Assembly (NCBI RefSeq): GCF_001667735.1
Contig: NZ_LZJN01000106.1
Span: forward strand, 1-64,000
Direction of reading: 5' to 3'
DNA length: 64,000 nucleotides
Origin: Mycobacterium sp. E183
GTDB lineage: Bacteria; Actinomycetota; Actinomycetes; Mycobacteriales; Mycobacteriaceae
Positions within the stretch are counted from its first letter, which is position 1; each line of letters starts with the position of its first letter. The notes under the pieces were generated by a model. That model made no database searches, was not told where the DNA came from, and was given only the letters and a program-made list of their open reading frames with translations. The position numbers and the translations under genes are program-made. Positions 44,018 to 52,453 of this stretch are shown piece after piece.

Positions 44018-44593
44018 ATGGCTCAGAGCGCCATCACTCAGAGCGCCATCACGTCGCCCACCGATGTGGTCGACTTTCTTGTCAGTCAGCACGAGCAGAT
44101 CAAATCGTTGTTCGCCGAAACCCTGGCGGCGTCGGGCAAAGAACGCGAAAAGGCGTTCGTCGAACTGCGCCGACTGCTCGCCGTCCACGAAACCGCCGAG
44201 GAGGAAATCGTGCACCCGCGGGCCAAGCGGAAGCTTTCCGACGGCGCCGCGGTGGTCGACGAGCGACTGCACGAAGAGCACGAGGCCAAGACGGTCCTGC
44301 AGAAGCTGGAGAAGCTCGACGTGGACAGCGCGGAGTTCACCAGCCTGCTGACTCAGCTGCGCGACGCGGTCGTCGCGCACGCCGAGCACGAGGAGCACGA
44401 CGAATTCTCCAAGCTGGGCCAGGAATTGAGCGGCGACGAGCTCGAGCGGATGGGCCGCGCGGCCAAGCTCGCCGAGGCGATCGCGCCCACCCGGCCGCAC
44501 GCCGGAGTCGAGTCGCAGGCGGCCAACCTGGCCGCGGGACCGTTCGCGGCGATGCTCGACCGGGCCCGCGACGCCATCGTCGGCAAGGGCTAG
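44018..44593 (+). CDS. Hemerythrin HHE-domain protein
   Basis: The 191-residue protein has the His/Glu ligand spacing of hemerythrin-like cation-binding domains: LVSQHEQIKSLF, AVHETAEEEIVHP, LHEEHEAKTVL and VAHAEHEEHDEF. A di-iron centre in a four-helix bundle could bind oxygen, peroxide or NO. Mycobacterial HHE proteins of this kind are stress induced and some act in peroxide handling or SigF-linked control. The N-terminus has the repeat AQSAITQSAIT. A SigF-type promoter lies upstream and a perfect inverted repeat downstream. Confidence 0.88.
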   Translation: MAQSAITQSAITSPTDVVDFLVSQHEQIKSLFAETLAASGKEREKAFVELRRLLAVHETAEEEIVHPRAKRKLSDGAAVVDERLHEEHEAKTVLQKLEKLDVDSAEFTSLLTQLRDAVVAHAEHEEHDEFSKLGQELSGDELERMGRAAKLAEAIAPTRPHAGVESQAANLAAGPFAAMLDRARDAIVGKG

Positions 44594-44603
44594 CACGACT
44601 CGA

Positions 44604-44640
44604 TGGGGCGCCCCCGCAGGACCTGGGTGGGGGCGCCCCA
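44604..44640 (+). terminator. Perfect 12-bp inverted repeat after the HHE gene
   Basis: TGGGGCGCCCCC (44604-44615) and GGGGGCGCCCCA (44629-44640) are exact reverse complements with a 13-base loop. The stem is GC only. It lies between the HHE stop and the udgX start; no T-run follows, as is common for mycobacterial terminators. It may also be a bound site. Confidence 0.55.
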
Positions 44641-44667
44641 GCCCCGCCGGGTAGGCAAGGGAGCGCC

Positions 44668-45318
44668 ATGACCGCAACCAAGGCACCGGGGGCCGAGCAT
44701 TACCTGCCCGAGCAGCGGGGCCTGGATTCGCTTCGGGCCGCGGCCGAATACTGCCGGGGCTGCCCGCTTTTCGCCGACGCCACCCAGACGGTGTTCGGCC
44801 ACGGACATCCCGGCGCACCGATCATGCTGGTGGGCGAGCAGCCGGGCGACCAGGAGGACCGCGCCGGTGAGCCCTTCGTCGGGCCGGCCGGGCGGCTGCT
44901 CGCGCGCGCCCTGGAAGACGCCGGCATCGATCCCTCGCTGACGTACGAGACGAACGCGGTCAAGCACTTCAAGTTCACCCGCAAGGGCGGCAAACGGCGG
45001 ATCCACCAAAAGCCGGGACGCACCGAGGTGGTCGCCTGCCGGCCCTGGCTCATCGCCGAAATCGAGACGGTGCGGCCGCACGTCGTCGTGTGCCTCGGCG
45101 CGACCGCGGCACAATCCTTGCTGGGCAACGACTTTCGGGTCTCCGCCCAGCGCGGCCAGCAGTTGCGGCTGCCCTCCTCCGTCGTTGACGTCGACCCCGA
45201 GCCGGCCGTGGTGGCGACGGTGCATCCGTCGGCCGTGCTGCGCGACCGCAGCGATGGACGCGAGGATGCCTACCGGCTCTTCGTTGACGACCTGCGCGGC
45301 GCCGGCTCCAACCTCTGA
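44668..45318 (+). CDS. udgX: UdgX-type uracil-DNA-binding protein
   Basis: The 216-residue family 4-like uracil-DNA glycosylase superfamily member has the iron-sulfur cysteines (CRGCP; later CRPW and the C-terminal half), motif A GEQPGDQEDRAGEPFVGPAG, motif B HPSAVLR and the extra loop KGGKRRIHQKP. The His in that loop (residue 113 here, H109 in M. smegmatis UdgX) forms a covalent bond with the abasic sugar after uracil is cut, so the protein traps uracil sites. The ATG follows AGGGAGCG. It is on its own between a hairpin and the convergent TPP enzyme. Confidence 0.93.
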   Translation: MTATKAPGAEHYLPEQRGLDSLRAAAEYCRGCPLFADATQTVFGHGHPGAPIMLVGEQPGDQEDRAGEPFVGPAGRLLARALEDAGIDPSLTYETNAVKHFKFTRKGGKRRIHQKPGRTEVVACRPWLIAEIETVRPHVVVCLGATAAQSLLGNDFRVSAQRGQQLRLPSSVVDVDPEPAVVATVHPSAVLRDRSDGREDAYRLFVDDLRGAGSNL

Positions 45319-45333
45319 GCCGGCGACGCGTCG

Positions 45334-47124
45334 TCACTTCTTGTGCGGCATGAATTCCTGCGCCTTGGTCTTGAGGCCGACCTTGACGAAGCCGACTCGG
45401 TCCTCGTCACCCGAGAGCACCGCCGTGGTGGCGGCCTTGAACTGATCCCAGGTGGCGTGCGGCGGGATCGGGGGCATGTTGGGATCGGTGAACACGTCCA
45501 ACACGGTGGGGCGGTCCGCCGAAAGCGCGTTGCGCCACGCGTCCCCGAGTTCCTCGGGGTCCTTGATGGCCATCGCGTTCAGGCCCAGGCTCGCGGCGAA
45601 CGCGGCGAAGTCCACGTCGGGAAGGTTTTGGGACTCGGCGAATTTCGGCGATCCGGCCATTGCGCGCATCTCCCAGGTGACCTGGTTGAGATCGTTGTTG
45701 TGCAGGATCGCCACGATCAGCCGCGGATCGCCCCACTCCTGCCAGTAGCGCTTGATCGTGATCAGCTCGGCCATGCCGTTCATCTGCATGGCGCCGTCAC
45801 CCACGAAAGCGATGACCGGCCGCCGCGGGTGAGCGAACTTCGCGCCGATCGCGTACGGCACGCCGGGGCCCATCGTGGCCAGCGTGCCCGACAGCGAGCC
45901 GCGCATGTTGCCGCGGAACTTCAATTGGCGCGCATACCAGTTGGCCGCCGAGCCGGAATCGGCGGTGACGATGGCGTCGTCGGGCAGCATCGGGGACAGC
46001 TCGGAGAACATCCGCATCGGGTTGACCGGGTCGGCGCTGACCTTCGCCTCCATCTCCATCGTTTCCCACCAGCGGGACACGTTGGATTCGATGGTCTCGC
46101 GCCACTTGCGGTCGTCCTTGCGCCGCAGGTGCGGTATCAGCGCCCGCAGTGCCGACTTCGCGTCGGAAACCAGGTTGACCTCATACGGGTAGCGCATGCC
46201 GATGAAGCGGCCGTCGATGTCGATTTGCACCGCGCGGCACTGATCGAACTGCGGCAGGAACTGCGTGTAGGGGAAGCTGGAGCCCACCGTCAGCAGCGTG
46301 TCGCAGTCCCGCATCAGCTCGTAGCTCGGCCGTGTCCCCAGCAGTCCGATCGAGCCGGTCACCCAAGGCAATTCGTCGCTCAGCACGTCCTTGCCCAGCA
46401 ACGCCTTGGCCGCGCCGGCCCCCAGTAGGTCGGCGACCTCGATCAGCTCGTCGCGGGCCCCGCTCGCGCCGTTGCCGACCAGCATGGCAACCTTCTTGCC
46501 GGCGTTGAGCAGGTCGGCCGCCCGCCGGACCGCCGCGTCTTCGGGGTCGACCGCCGGCCACTCGATGCCAAGGCTGGAGGGCACCATCTTGAACGCGTGC
46601 GTGGGCGGCGAATACGGAAGTTCCTGCACATCCGACGGGATGATGATGGCCGTCGGCGCGCGCTGAGCGATCGCCACCCGGATGGCACGATCCAACACAT
46701 TGGGCAATTGTTCTGGCACGGTGACCATTTGGACGTAGTCGCTCGCGACATCCTTGAACAAGCTCAGCAGGTCGACCTCCTGCTGATAGGAACCGCCCAT
46801 AGCGCTGCGGTTGGTCTGTCCGACGATGGCCACCACCGGAACGTGGTCGAGCTTGGCGTCGTACAGGCCATTGAGCAGATGGATCGCCCCCGGACCCGAG
46901 GTGGCCATGCAGATCCCGACTCGATCGGTGAACTTCGCGTAGCCCACCGCCTCGAATGCGCTCATCTCCTCGTGCCGCGACTGGATGAACATGGGCTTGT
47001 TGTCGGCGCGGCCGAATGCGGCGAGGATCCCGTTGATGCCGTCGCCCGGGAAGGCGAAGACGTGCTCAACGCCCCACGCCCGCAGTCGCTCCAGCAGGTA
47101 GTCCGAGACCTCTTGCTTAGCCAT
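45334..47124 (-). CDS. TPP-dependent pyruvate oxidase-like enzyme
   Basis: The 596-residue protein is of the acetolactate synthase/pyruvate oxidase family: N-terminal PYR domain with VFAFPGDGINGILAA and the Glu (RHEEMSAFEAVGYAK), a middle domain (AMLVGNGASGARDELIEVAD), and a TPP-binding domain with FVGDGAMQMNGMAELITIK and HNNDLNQVTWEMR. It probably decarboxylates pyruvate to acetate, with quinone or oxygen as acceptor. AGGAGGAACACCA precedes the ATG at 47124; the frame upstream to 47223 lacks family features. Together with the acsA gene of this window it could form a pyruvate-acetate-acetyl-CoA route, but that is inference. Confidence 0.87.
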   Translation of the reverse strand: MAKQEVSDYLLERLRAWGVEHVFAFPGDGINGILAAFGRADNKPMFIQSRHEEMSAFEAVGYAKFTDRVGICMATSGPGAIHLLNGLYDAKLDHVPVVAIVGQTNRSAMGGSYQQEVDLLSLFKDVASDYVQMVTVPEQLPNVLDRAIRVAIAQRAPTAIIIPSDVQELPYSPPTHAFKMVPSSLGIEWPAVDPEDAAVRRAADLLNAGKKVAMLVGNGASGARDELIEVADLLGAGAAKALLGKDVLSDELPWVTGSIGLLGTRPSYELMRDCDTLLTVGSSFPYTQFLPQFDQCRAVQIDIDGRFIGMRYPYEVNLVSDAKSALRALIPHLRRKDDRKWRETIESNVSRWWETMEMEAKVSADPVNPMRMFSELSPMLPDDAIVTADSGSAANWYARQLKFRGNMRGSLSGTLATMGPGVPYAIGAKFAHPRRPVIAFVGDGAMQMNGMAELITIKRYWQEWGDPRLIVAILHNNDLNQVTWEMRAMAGSPKFAESQNLPDVDFAAFAASLGLNAMAIKDPEELGDAWRNALSADRPTVLDVFTDPNMPPIPPHATWDQFKAATTAVLSGDEDRVGFVKVGLKTKAQEFMPHKK

Positions 47125-47515
47125 TGGTGTTCCTCCTAGACAGACGGTTTTCGATGACGATTCGCTAGCTACGCCGGCCGACGCCGAAGCCACGGGGGCG
47201 TGCGGTTTGCTGCGAAGGCCCACGGCCGTCCGTTTCGACCGCAGTCAGACGTGAATGGGCAGGCTGAAGCGCTTCCCACACGACGGGCATACCCACGATC
47301 GCCGCCGTTATTCGTCGGTTTTCCTGTGAACGCGCCGCCGGTCGGCTTTATTCGGCTAAAAGCCTTGCGGTGCGCCGTTTCCGACGTAGCCCAAGCCCCT
47401 CTTACGCCATGGTCGGGTCGAGCGAGTCGTGGTGTTCAGCACGACGATCGCTCGCCCGCCTTGGTCGCGCCAACTCGTCGCGCCTCACCTGTGCAGGAGG
47501 CCGGCCCACGGCGCG
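47125..47515. other. 391-bp intergenic region, no gene seen
   Basis: This region lies between the start of the TPP enzyme (minus strand) and the stop of topoisomerase IB. It should contain the TPP-enzyme promoter. Base composition falls slightly around 47130-47160 and 47310-47360. I see no open frame with coding character, no tRNA cloverleaf and no SigF or DosR-like site on either strand. Confidence 0.55.
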
Positions 47516-48562
47516 TCAGGCGCTCTTCAGCAGCACGGAGGTGCCAGCGCCCTTGGCCACTCGGCGGATCAGCATGCGGGTGGCCTTGTCCAGGATTTCC
47601 TGAGCCGCGTCGGGATCACGCGCGCGCTCGGCGCGGCGGGTCGCCGCGGCGATCGTCAGCCCCTGCTCGTAGCCGGCGACGACGCGGGGATCCACATAAG
47701 ACCCGCGGGCCACCGCCGGGGTGTTGCCGAGCTCCTCGGCGACCTCCTTCATGACGGCGGACTCGACCCGCTTGGCCACCCGCTGCGAGACGGCCGGATC
47801 GGCGTCGGCGAACGCGGTGGCCGCCAGCACCGTTCCGTGCCAGGTGCGCAGGTCCTTGACAGTGAATTCGTTCCCGACCAACTCCTTGAAGCGGGCGTTG
47901 AGGTCGTCGGATCGGACATCGAGCCATCCGGTTGCGTTGCGGCACACCAAGAGTCGTTCGGTTCGCTCGGGCCGGCGCATGAGGGCGCGCACCGCCCGGA
48001 CCACTTCGGGGTCCTCGATTTCCACCGTGCGCCGCACGCCGCTCTTGGCGGGGAAGTCGAAGGCCACCGCGTCGCGCCGGACCTGCACGTGTTCACACAG
48101 CAGGGTGGCCAGCCCGTACGACTCGTTCTCCTCGGCATACTGCTCGCTGCCGGCCCGGAAGTAGCCGCGATCGAGCAGCCGCAACGCCACCGCGAGCACC
48201 CGCTTACGCGTTAAGCCGCTGCGCGTCAGGTCTTTTGCGATGGCGGCGCGCCAATGGGGCAGGCGCGTGGACAGTTCCAGGACGCGGTCGAACTTCTCTT
48301 CGGCACGTTCCTGTTGCCACGCGGTGTGGTAGAGGTACTGGCGGCGGCCGGCGGCGTCCACGCCGACGGCCTGGATGTGGCCATTGGGATGCGGTGAGAT
48401 CCACACGTTCTTCCAGGCCGGCGGAATGACCAGATCCTTGATGCGCTGCAGGGTTTCGGGGTCGGGCAGCAACTCGCCGTCGGGCCCGTAATAGGCGAAG
48501 CCCTTACCCCGGCGCTTACGCGCGATCCCCGGCTTGTTGAGCACACTGCGACGCAGCCGCAT
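47516..48562 (-). CDS. DNA topoisomerase IB
   Basis: The 348-residue poxvirus-like type IB topoisomerase relaxes supercoils by nicking one strand. It has the N-terminal domain (GFAYYGPDGELLPDPETLQR, PPAWKNVWI) and the catalytic domain with the Arg in RAGSEQYAEENESYGLATL, the Lys, the Arg-His of KDLRTWHGT, and the nucleophilic Tyr in GNTPAVARGSYVDPRVV. Bacterial versions are scattered, and M. tuberculosis has only the type IA enzyme (family knowledge), so this is an accessory gene. The ATG is fixed by the conserved start RLRRSVLNKPGIARKRRG. Confidence 0.93.
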   Translation of the reverse strand: MRLRRSVLNKPGIARKRRGKGFAYYGPDGELLPDPETLQRIKDLVIPPAWKNVWISPHPNGHIQAVGVDAAGRRQYLYHTAWQQERAEEKFDRVLELSTRLPHWRAAIAKDLTRSGLTRKRVLAVALRLLDRGYFRAGSEQYAEENESYGLATLLCEHVQVRRDAVAFDFPAKSGVRRTVEIEDPEVVRAVRALMRRPERTERLLVCRNATGWLDVRSDDLNARFKELVGNEFTVKDLRTWHGTVLAATAFADADPAVSQRVAKRVESAVMKEVAEELGNTPAVARGSYVDPRVVAGYEQGLTIAAATRRAERARDPDAAQEILDKATRMLIRRVAKGAGTSVLLKSA

Positions 48563-48628
48563 CTTTCCCTCCAGTCACGTTGACTGGACAATTACCCGTC
48601 ACGAGGGCCGTTCACACGTGAAGCGAAA

Positions 48629-48656
48629 CGACCCGCCACAGCGTCGTGGCGGGTCG
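48629..48656 (-). terminator. Hairpin terminator for the hemophore-like gene
   Basis: CGACCCGCCAC and GTGGCGGGTCG form a perfect 11-bp stem with a 6-base loop, just after the minus-strand stop at 48670. On the minus strand TTTCG follows. It would separate that gene from topoisomerase IB. Confidence 0.7.
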
Positions 48657-48669
48657 CTTCGAGCCGGGA

Positions 48670-49068
48670 TCAACCGGCCATGAACTCCTGGTAGGCCGAC
48701 TCCAGCGTCGGCGGCAGGGCCTTGACGTTGCACTGCCGCTCGGTGTCACCGATCGGTGCCAGGATGCCGCGCAGGTCGAAGTACTCCTGGGGGTGCGCGG
48801 TGAAGTAGCCCCGCAGGTTGGACTCGGCCTCCGGCCGCGGCTGGGTGTAGGCGGCCCTGACCACGTCGTTGGCGCCCGGGTGCGCGGCCAGGTACTGCTC
48901 CGCCGAGCCCTGCGCCGACGAGACGGTGGCGTTGACCCCGCCGGGGCTGCAGTCGGGCGCTGCGGCCGCCGACGGCGCGCCGACGAGCCCCATGGTGATC
49001 CCCCCGAGCAGGCAGCCGGCACCGACGCCGGCCAGCCGCCGGCGCGCGACAATACTGCTGATTTTCAT
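48670..49068 (-). CDS. Secreted hemophore-like heme-binding protein
   Basis: The 132-residue protein has a Sec signal peptide (basic start, hydrophobic core GCLLGGITMGLVGAPSAAAA, predicted cut before APDC) and a mature domain of about 94 residues with two cysteines (Cys near the start, Cys in ERQCNVKAL) that probably form a disulfide. The pattern SAEQYLAAHPGANDVVRAAY and AESNLRGYFTAHPQEYFDLR is that of mycobacterial hemophore-type proteins related to Rv0203, which carry heme across the envelope. The heme ligand cannot be fixed from sequence. The 262 bp upstream (49069-49330) hold only its promoter, with an AT-rich part at 49240-49320. Confidence 0.83.
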   Translation of the reverse strand: MKISSIVARRRLAGVGAGCLLGGITMGLVGAPSAAAAPDCSPGGVNATVSSAQGSAEQYLAAHPGANDVVRAAYTQPRPEAESNLRGYFTAHPQEYFDLRGILAPIGDTERQCNVKALPPTLESAYQEFMAG

Positions 49069-49330
49069 GATGAATGTGTCCTTCGAAATTACGAATTGAT
49101 TCTTGCCAGAGAGGCTCCCGATCCTCGAAAACCAAAGTAGCGGAATTCAACAGTGGTCGTGATCGCCCGCGAGGAACGGAAAGTGTGCGAACCCCGCGAA
49201 GCGGCCACGGAACGCGGGCGTTCACTAAGCGAACAGTCAAATCCGCCCGGCTATGTTGAGAATTCTTAGAAACGGGCCGGCAATTCTTAAGGATTCGTGA
49301 TCAGGATCGTGACGGAATCGTGACCTGAAA

Positions 49331-49747
49331 TCACCGTCGCTGCGTGCCATTTGCGGAGGCGCGGATCAGTTGGAGCGCCTCGCCGATCGAATCGACCAGG
49401 GGCAGGCCGAGTCCGGTCACCAGGCGGGTGAGCCGACGCAGGGCGACACCGCCGATCACGCTGCAGTGCAGCCGGGCGAGCCGGCACTCATCCTGCACGA
49501 GCAGCAGCACACGAAGGCCCGCGCTGCCCAGGTAGTCCACGCGGCTGAAGTCCAGGATCAGCGGGGCCCGCAGTCGCACGAAGCGCCGGATCGCCTTGGC
49601 GATGAGGTCGGCGTTGGACGCGTCGATTTCGCCGCTGACGCCGAGTACGGTGGCCAGGCCGTGCGCCTGCACGTCCAGTCGCGCCCCGGCGCAATCGATT
49701 TCGTAGCAGTGGAGTCGTTGTTCGACTCGGTAGGGTTGAGCAGTCAT
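49331..49747 (-). CDS. STAS-domain anti-sigma factor antagonist-like protein
   Basis: The 138-residue STAS protein shows the SpoIIAA/RsbV pattern: LGVSGEIDASNADLIAKAI, PLILDFSRVDYLGSAGLRVL with the Ser of DYLGSAG at the phosphorylation site. Such proteins release sigma factors by binding anti-sigma kinases in a partner switch. The N-terminal tag YRVEQRLHCYEIDCAGARL resembles the start of the truncated gene at 63907. I chose the ATG at 49747; the longer frame to 49927 is basic and low in complexity. Several likely SigF promoters nearby make a SigF link plausible, though its partner is unknown. Confidence 0.84.
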   Translation of the reverse strand: MTAQPYRVEQRLHCYEIDCAGARLDVQAHGLATVLGVSGEIDASNADLIAKAIRRFVRLRAPLILDFSRVDYLGSAGLRVLLLVQDECRLARLHCSVIGGVALRRLTRLVTGLGLPLVDSIGEALQLIRASANGTQRR

Positions 49748-49981
49748 ATCGTCGCCCCATCGGATGGGTGAGTGAGGAGCGACCGGTGCCCACGGCCGCT
49801 CGCGTGAGGGCAGCTGTGGATTCAACCTGAGGTGACCATAACGCCGTTGCCTCCGTCGGCGCAGGAAAATGACGACGGCCCGCGGTGACCTGGTGTGGTC
49901 AGCGCGCTCGACCAGCGCATCCGGCACCGAATGGTCCGCGCACCGTCGGCAACTCTTCGTTTACTGGCTAAGGACGACCGG

Positions 49982-50788
49982 TCAGGTCTGGGAGAAATCC
50001 GGCCGGTGCAGCGTGGCGCCGCCGCCGTCCCCGTCGGTGCTCGCCGGCGGCACCGTCCGGAGCCAGGTTTCGACGTCGGGCCCGACGACCACCGCGCGCT
50101 CGGGGGCGAGCAATGCTCCCGCGGCGAGCGCGGGAAGGGCGGGCTGCACCACCCGCACCGCACGGCCATCGCCTTGCTGGGCAAGGACTTTCGAGGTCAG
50201 CTCGGGCAGCCGGATGGCATCGGGACCCGTGATGGTGCGCGGCGTGTGCGTCTGTCCGAGGGCCGCCTCGACGAGGACGTCGGCGACAGTGTCGGCCGCG
50301 ATGGGCTGTATCAGCCAATCCTCCACGATCACCTCGTTCCCGTCACAAATCACCGGCCCCGCTGGGCCGGTGGCGGATTCATACCACTGGGTCGACTTCA
50401 CGACCGTGGCCGGGACCGGGCCCTCGAGAAGGATCTCTTTCGCCGCCCGTTTGCCCTCGAAGTAGGGCAGCCCGTCGAACACCGGATCGTCGATGCCGGC
50501 CAACGTCGCCACCACCAGACGCTGCACGCCCCGCGCGGAGCAGACACCCATGACGTTGCGGGCGGCCAGCGTCTCGGTGGCGGTGGGGTGACCGTCGTGC
50601 GGCTCGGGGTTGGCGACGTCGATCGCGACATCGACTCCTTTGAGCGCCCGGTACAGGCTCTCGCCGTCGAGCACGTCGACGCCGTGGGTGCGGGAAACCT
50701 CCACGACCGCGACGCCCCTGGCCCTGAGCCTGGCGACGACGCGCGACCCGGCGGTCCCGGTCGCCCCGATCACGGCGACGGTGGTCAA
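49982..50788 (-). CDS. NmrA-like NAD(P)-binding protein
   Basis: The 268-residue Rossmann-fold protein begins TTVAVIGATGTAGSRVVARL, has DVLDGESLYRALKGVDVAID and YFEGKRAAKEILLEGPVPAT with the YxxxK-like position altered (YFEGKR), typical of the atypical SDR/NmrA group that binds NAD(P) as sensor or reduces quinones. It starts with TTG behind a GGTGAGG ribosome site. A SigF-type promoter lies 37 bp upstream on the minus strand. Its partner or substrate is not known. Confidence 0.84.
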   Translation of the reverse strand: MTTVAVIGATGTAGSRVVARLRARGVAVVEVSRTHGVDVLDGESLYRALKGVDVAIDVANPEPHDGHPTATETLAARNVMGVCSARGVQRLVVATLAGIDDPVFDGLPYFEGKRAAKEILLEGPVPATVVKSTQWYESATGPAGPVICDGNEVIVEDWLIQPIAADTVADVLVEAALGQTHTPRTITGPDAIRLPELTSKVLAQQGDGRAVRVVQPALPALAAGALLAPERAVVVGPDVETWLRTVPPASTDGDGGGATLHRPDFSQT

Positions 50789-50824
50789 GAAACCTCACCC
50801 GCTTTCGTTGGTGGTCGCTCATTA

Positions 50825-50849
50825 CTACCCACCGGATCGCGTCCCAAAC
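50825..50849 (-). promoter_or_regulatory. SigF-type promoter before the NmrA-like gene
   Basis: On the minus strand: GTTT (50849-50846), 15 bases, GGGTAG (50830-50825). This is a full match to the SigF pattern, and the gene starts 36 bases later. Confidence 0.68.
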
Positions 50850-50902
50850 GGTCCAATTTGAAGGTGGAATCGTTCCGTGATCGCGCGCACAGCGGTCTGC
50901 GC

Positions 50903-50927
50903 GTTTGACGGTTCGGCCGACGGGAAC
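50903..50927 (+). promoter_or_regulatory. SigF-type promoter before the CsbD gene
   Basis: GTTT (50903-50906), 15 bases, GGGAAC (50922-50927), a common variant of the SigF/SigB -10. CsbD is itself a classic SigB/SigF-controlled gene family. The start codon lies 45 bases downstream. Confidence 0.62.
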
Positions 50928-50972
50928 GCCGTATGAGCGAGATGCACAGTAAACAAAAGGGAGGTCGACCCC

Positions 50973-51209
50973 ATGGGGGATGACAAGAGCGGACCGCAGG
51001 AAGCGGTCAAGGGCGCCGTCGAGGGCGTCAAGGGCAAGGTCAAGGAGGCCGGCGGGACCGTGCTCGGCCGCGACGACATGGTCGAGGAGGGCCAGGCCCA
51101 GCAGGACAAGGCCGACGCCCAGCGCGACGCGGGCAAGAAGGAGGCCGAAGCCGAGTCCGCGCGGGCCGGCGCCAAGGCCGCCGAGGAGCGTCAGAAGGAA
51201 AACCAGTAG
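50973..51209 (+). CDS. CsbD-family stress protein
   Basis: The 78-residue, highly charged and probably flexible protein has the CsbD-like core QEAVKGAVEGVKGKVKEAGG, then LGRDDMVEEGQAQQDKADAQ and an Ala/Glu/Lys helical tail without aromatic residues. CsbD proteins are induced strongly in general stress, with unknown mechanism. AAAGGGAGG precedes the ATG. A likely SigF promoter lies upstream and an intrinsic terminator follows, so this is a single-gene unit. Confidence 0.88.
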   Translation: MGDDKSGPQEAVKGAVEGVKGKVKEAGGTVLGRDDMVEEGQAQQDKADAQRDAGKKEAEAESARAGAKAAEERQKENQ

Positions 51210-51221
51210 CACGCTGACGAA

Positions 51222-51257
51222 GGGGTCCGGTTCCGTCTAGGGGCCGGGCCCCTTTTT
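51222..51257 (+). terminator. Intrinsic terminator after the CsbD gene
   Basis: GGGGTCCGG pairs with CCGGGCCCC (one G-U pair) across a 13-base loop and is followed at once by TTTTT (51253-51257). It is the clearest rho-independent terminator in the window. Confidence 0.85.
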
Positions 51258-51277
51258 CGCTTTCGCGGGCGTGCCGG

Positions 51278-51302
51278 GTTTCAAACCGCGCGGGCCGGTT
51301 AT
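51278..51302 (+). promoter_or_regulatory. SigF-type promoter before the DUF3349 gene
   Basis: GTTT (51278-51281), 15 bases, GGTTAT (51297-51302), a weaker variant. The gene starts 32 bases downstream. Confidence 0.45.
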
Positions 51303-51334
51303 TCCTGGCTACGACCGGATGAACGAGGTGGAAC

Positions 51335-51610
51335 ATGGGCCTGAGCGATCGCGTCTTGAGCATCGTCGCGTTCCTGCGCGCGGGCTACCCGGGCGGTGCC
51401 CCCGCCCTCGGCCACTCGCCGGTGCTAGCGCTGCTGCCGCGCCGGGTGTCCGACGACGAGGTCGCCACCATCGCGACGAAACTGCTGGTCCCGACGTGTC
51501 GTTCGATCTCCAATGTGGACGTCGGGGTGGAAATCACCCGGGTCACCGACGCGCTGCCCTCGGTAGACGAGATCGCGCGCGTCAAGCGCCGGCTCAGCGC
51601 GATGGGATAA
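51335..51610 (+). CDS. DUF3349 small protein
   Basis: The 91-residue helical protein fits DUF3349 (M. tuberculosis Rv0543c type): LSDRVLSIVAFLRAGYPGGA, LALLPRRVSDDEVATIATKL and VGVEITRVTDALPSVDEIAR. Solved members are small helical bundles of unknown role. GAGGTGGAAC precedes the ATG. It ends 12 bp from the convergent nuclease-like gene. A weak SigF-type site upstream suggests stress control. Confidence 0.86.
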   Translation: MGLSDRVLSIVAFLRAGYPGGAPALGHSPVLALLPRRVSDDEVATIATKLLVPTCRSISNVDVGVEITRVTDALPSVDEIARVKRRLSAMG

Positions 51611-51622
51611 CCGGCCGGCGAT

Positions 51623-52387
51623 TCACGAATGCACGAGGTCGACGACCAGCGGCCGGTGATCGGAGATGTTCATCGGCTCGGCCGTAACGGCCTTGCCGCG
51701 CAGTCCGCGATCGTCGGTCAGGATGTGGTCCAACTGGCGGTCGGGGGCGTGCGCGGGGAACGTCGCCGCGGCCGCCAGCGCCCGCATGCCCGACCAGCGC
51801 CGCACGGTCTTGGGTGTCATGTTGAGGTCCCCGGTCAGCAGCCGCGGGCCCGGGAAGCCGCGCAGGTCGTGCACCAGCCGGCGCAGCTGACGCCGATTCC
51901 AGCCGGGCACGAAAGACAGGTGGGTGTTGGCTACCGTCAGCTCGCCCATCGGGGTGCGCATCCGTGCGATGACCGCCGCCCTGGGCTCCTCGTCGACGAC
52001 CATCACCCGGTTGGGACCCGGCAGGTACATGGGAAAGCGCATCGGAATGCGGGGCAGCCGCACCACCTGCCAGCTGGTCACCGGGTACCGCGACAGCAGC
52101 GCGATGCCGTAGGCGGCGGTCCCGGGCTGTTCTCGACCCGTCGCGGCCATCCACGTCGCCCCGGGCGTGCCGGAGATCGCGGCCACGAACCGGTGCTCCA
52201 CGGCGCCCATCGCCTCGGCCGCCACCGCGGTGAGATCGGCCCGCTCGGACCGCGGCTGATCGCAGTCGACCTCTTGCAGGCTGAGCACGTCGGGATCGAG
52301 CCGGCGCACGCAGTCCCGCAGCCGTTGCACCTCCACCCCGTCGCCGACGGTGCGGCCGTGCAGGATGTTGAAGGTCGCCACGCGCAT
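51623..52387 (-). CDS. Endonuclease/exonuclease/phosphatase-family protein
   Basis: The 254-residue EEP-fold metal hydrolase shows VATFNILHGRTVGDG, the Mg-binding Glu in VLSLQEVDCDQPRSE, LTVANTHLSFVPGWNRRQL, LLTGDLNMTPKTV and the terminal NISDHRPLVVDL with Asp-His. Members cut DNA, phosphodiesters or lipid head groups; the substrate is not determined here, and no signal peptide is present. AGGAGAAACCCT fixes the ATG at 52387. The methyltransferase gene of the next operon ends 66 bp upstream, so it may be read with that operon. Confidence 0.88.
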   Translation of the reverse strand: MRVATFNILHGRTVGDGVEVQRLRDCVRRLDPDVLSLQEVDCDQPRSERADLTAVAAEAMGAVEHRFVAAISGTPGATWMAATGREQPGTAAYGIALLSRYPVTSWQVVRLPRIPMRFPMYLPGPNRVMVVDEEPRAAVIARMRTPMGELTVANTHLSFVPGWNRRQLRRLVHDLRGFPGPRLLTGDLNMTPKTVRRWSGMRALAAAATFPAHAPDRQLDHILTDDRGLRGKAVTAEPMNISDHRPLVVDLVHS

Positions 52388-52453
52388 AGGGTTTCTCCTA
52401 CCCATTTCTCCTAGCCACTCTCGGGGTCGCACTGTCATGCGTCGGCGGCGGAT

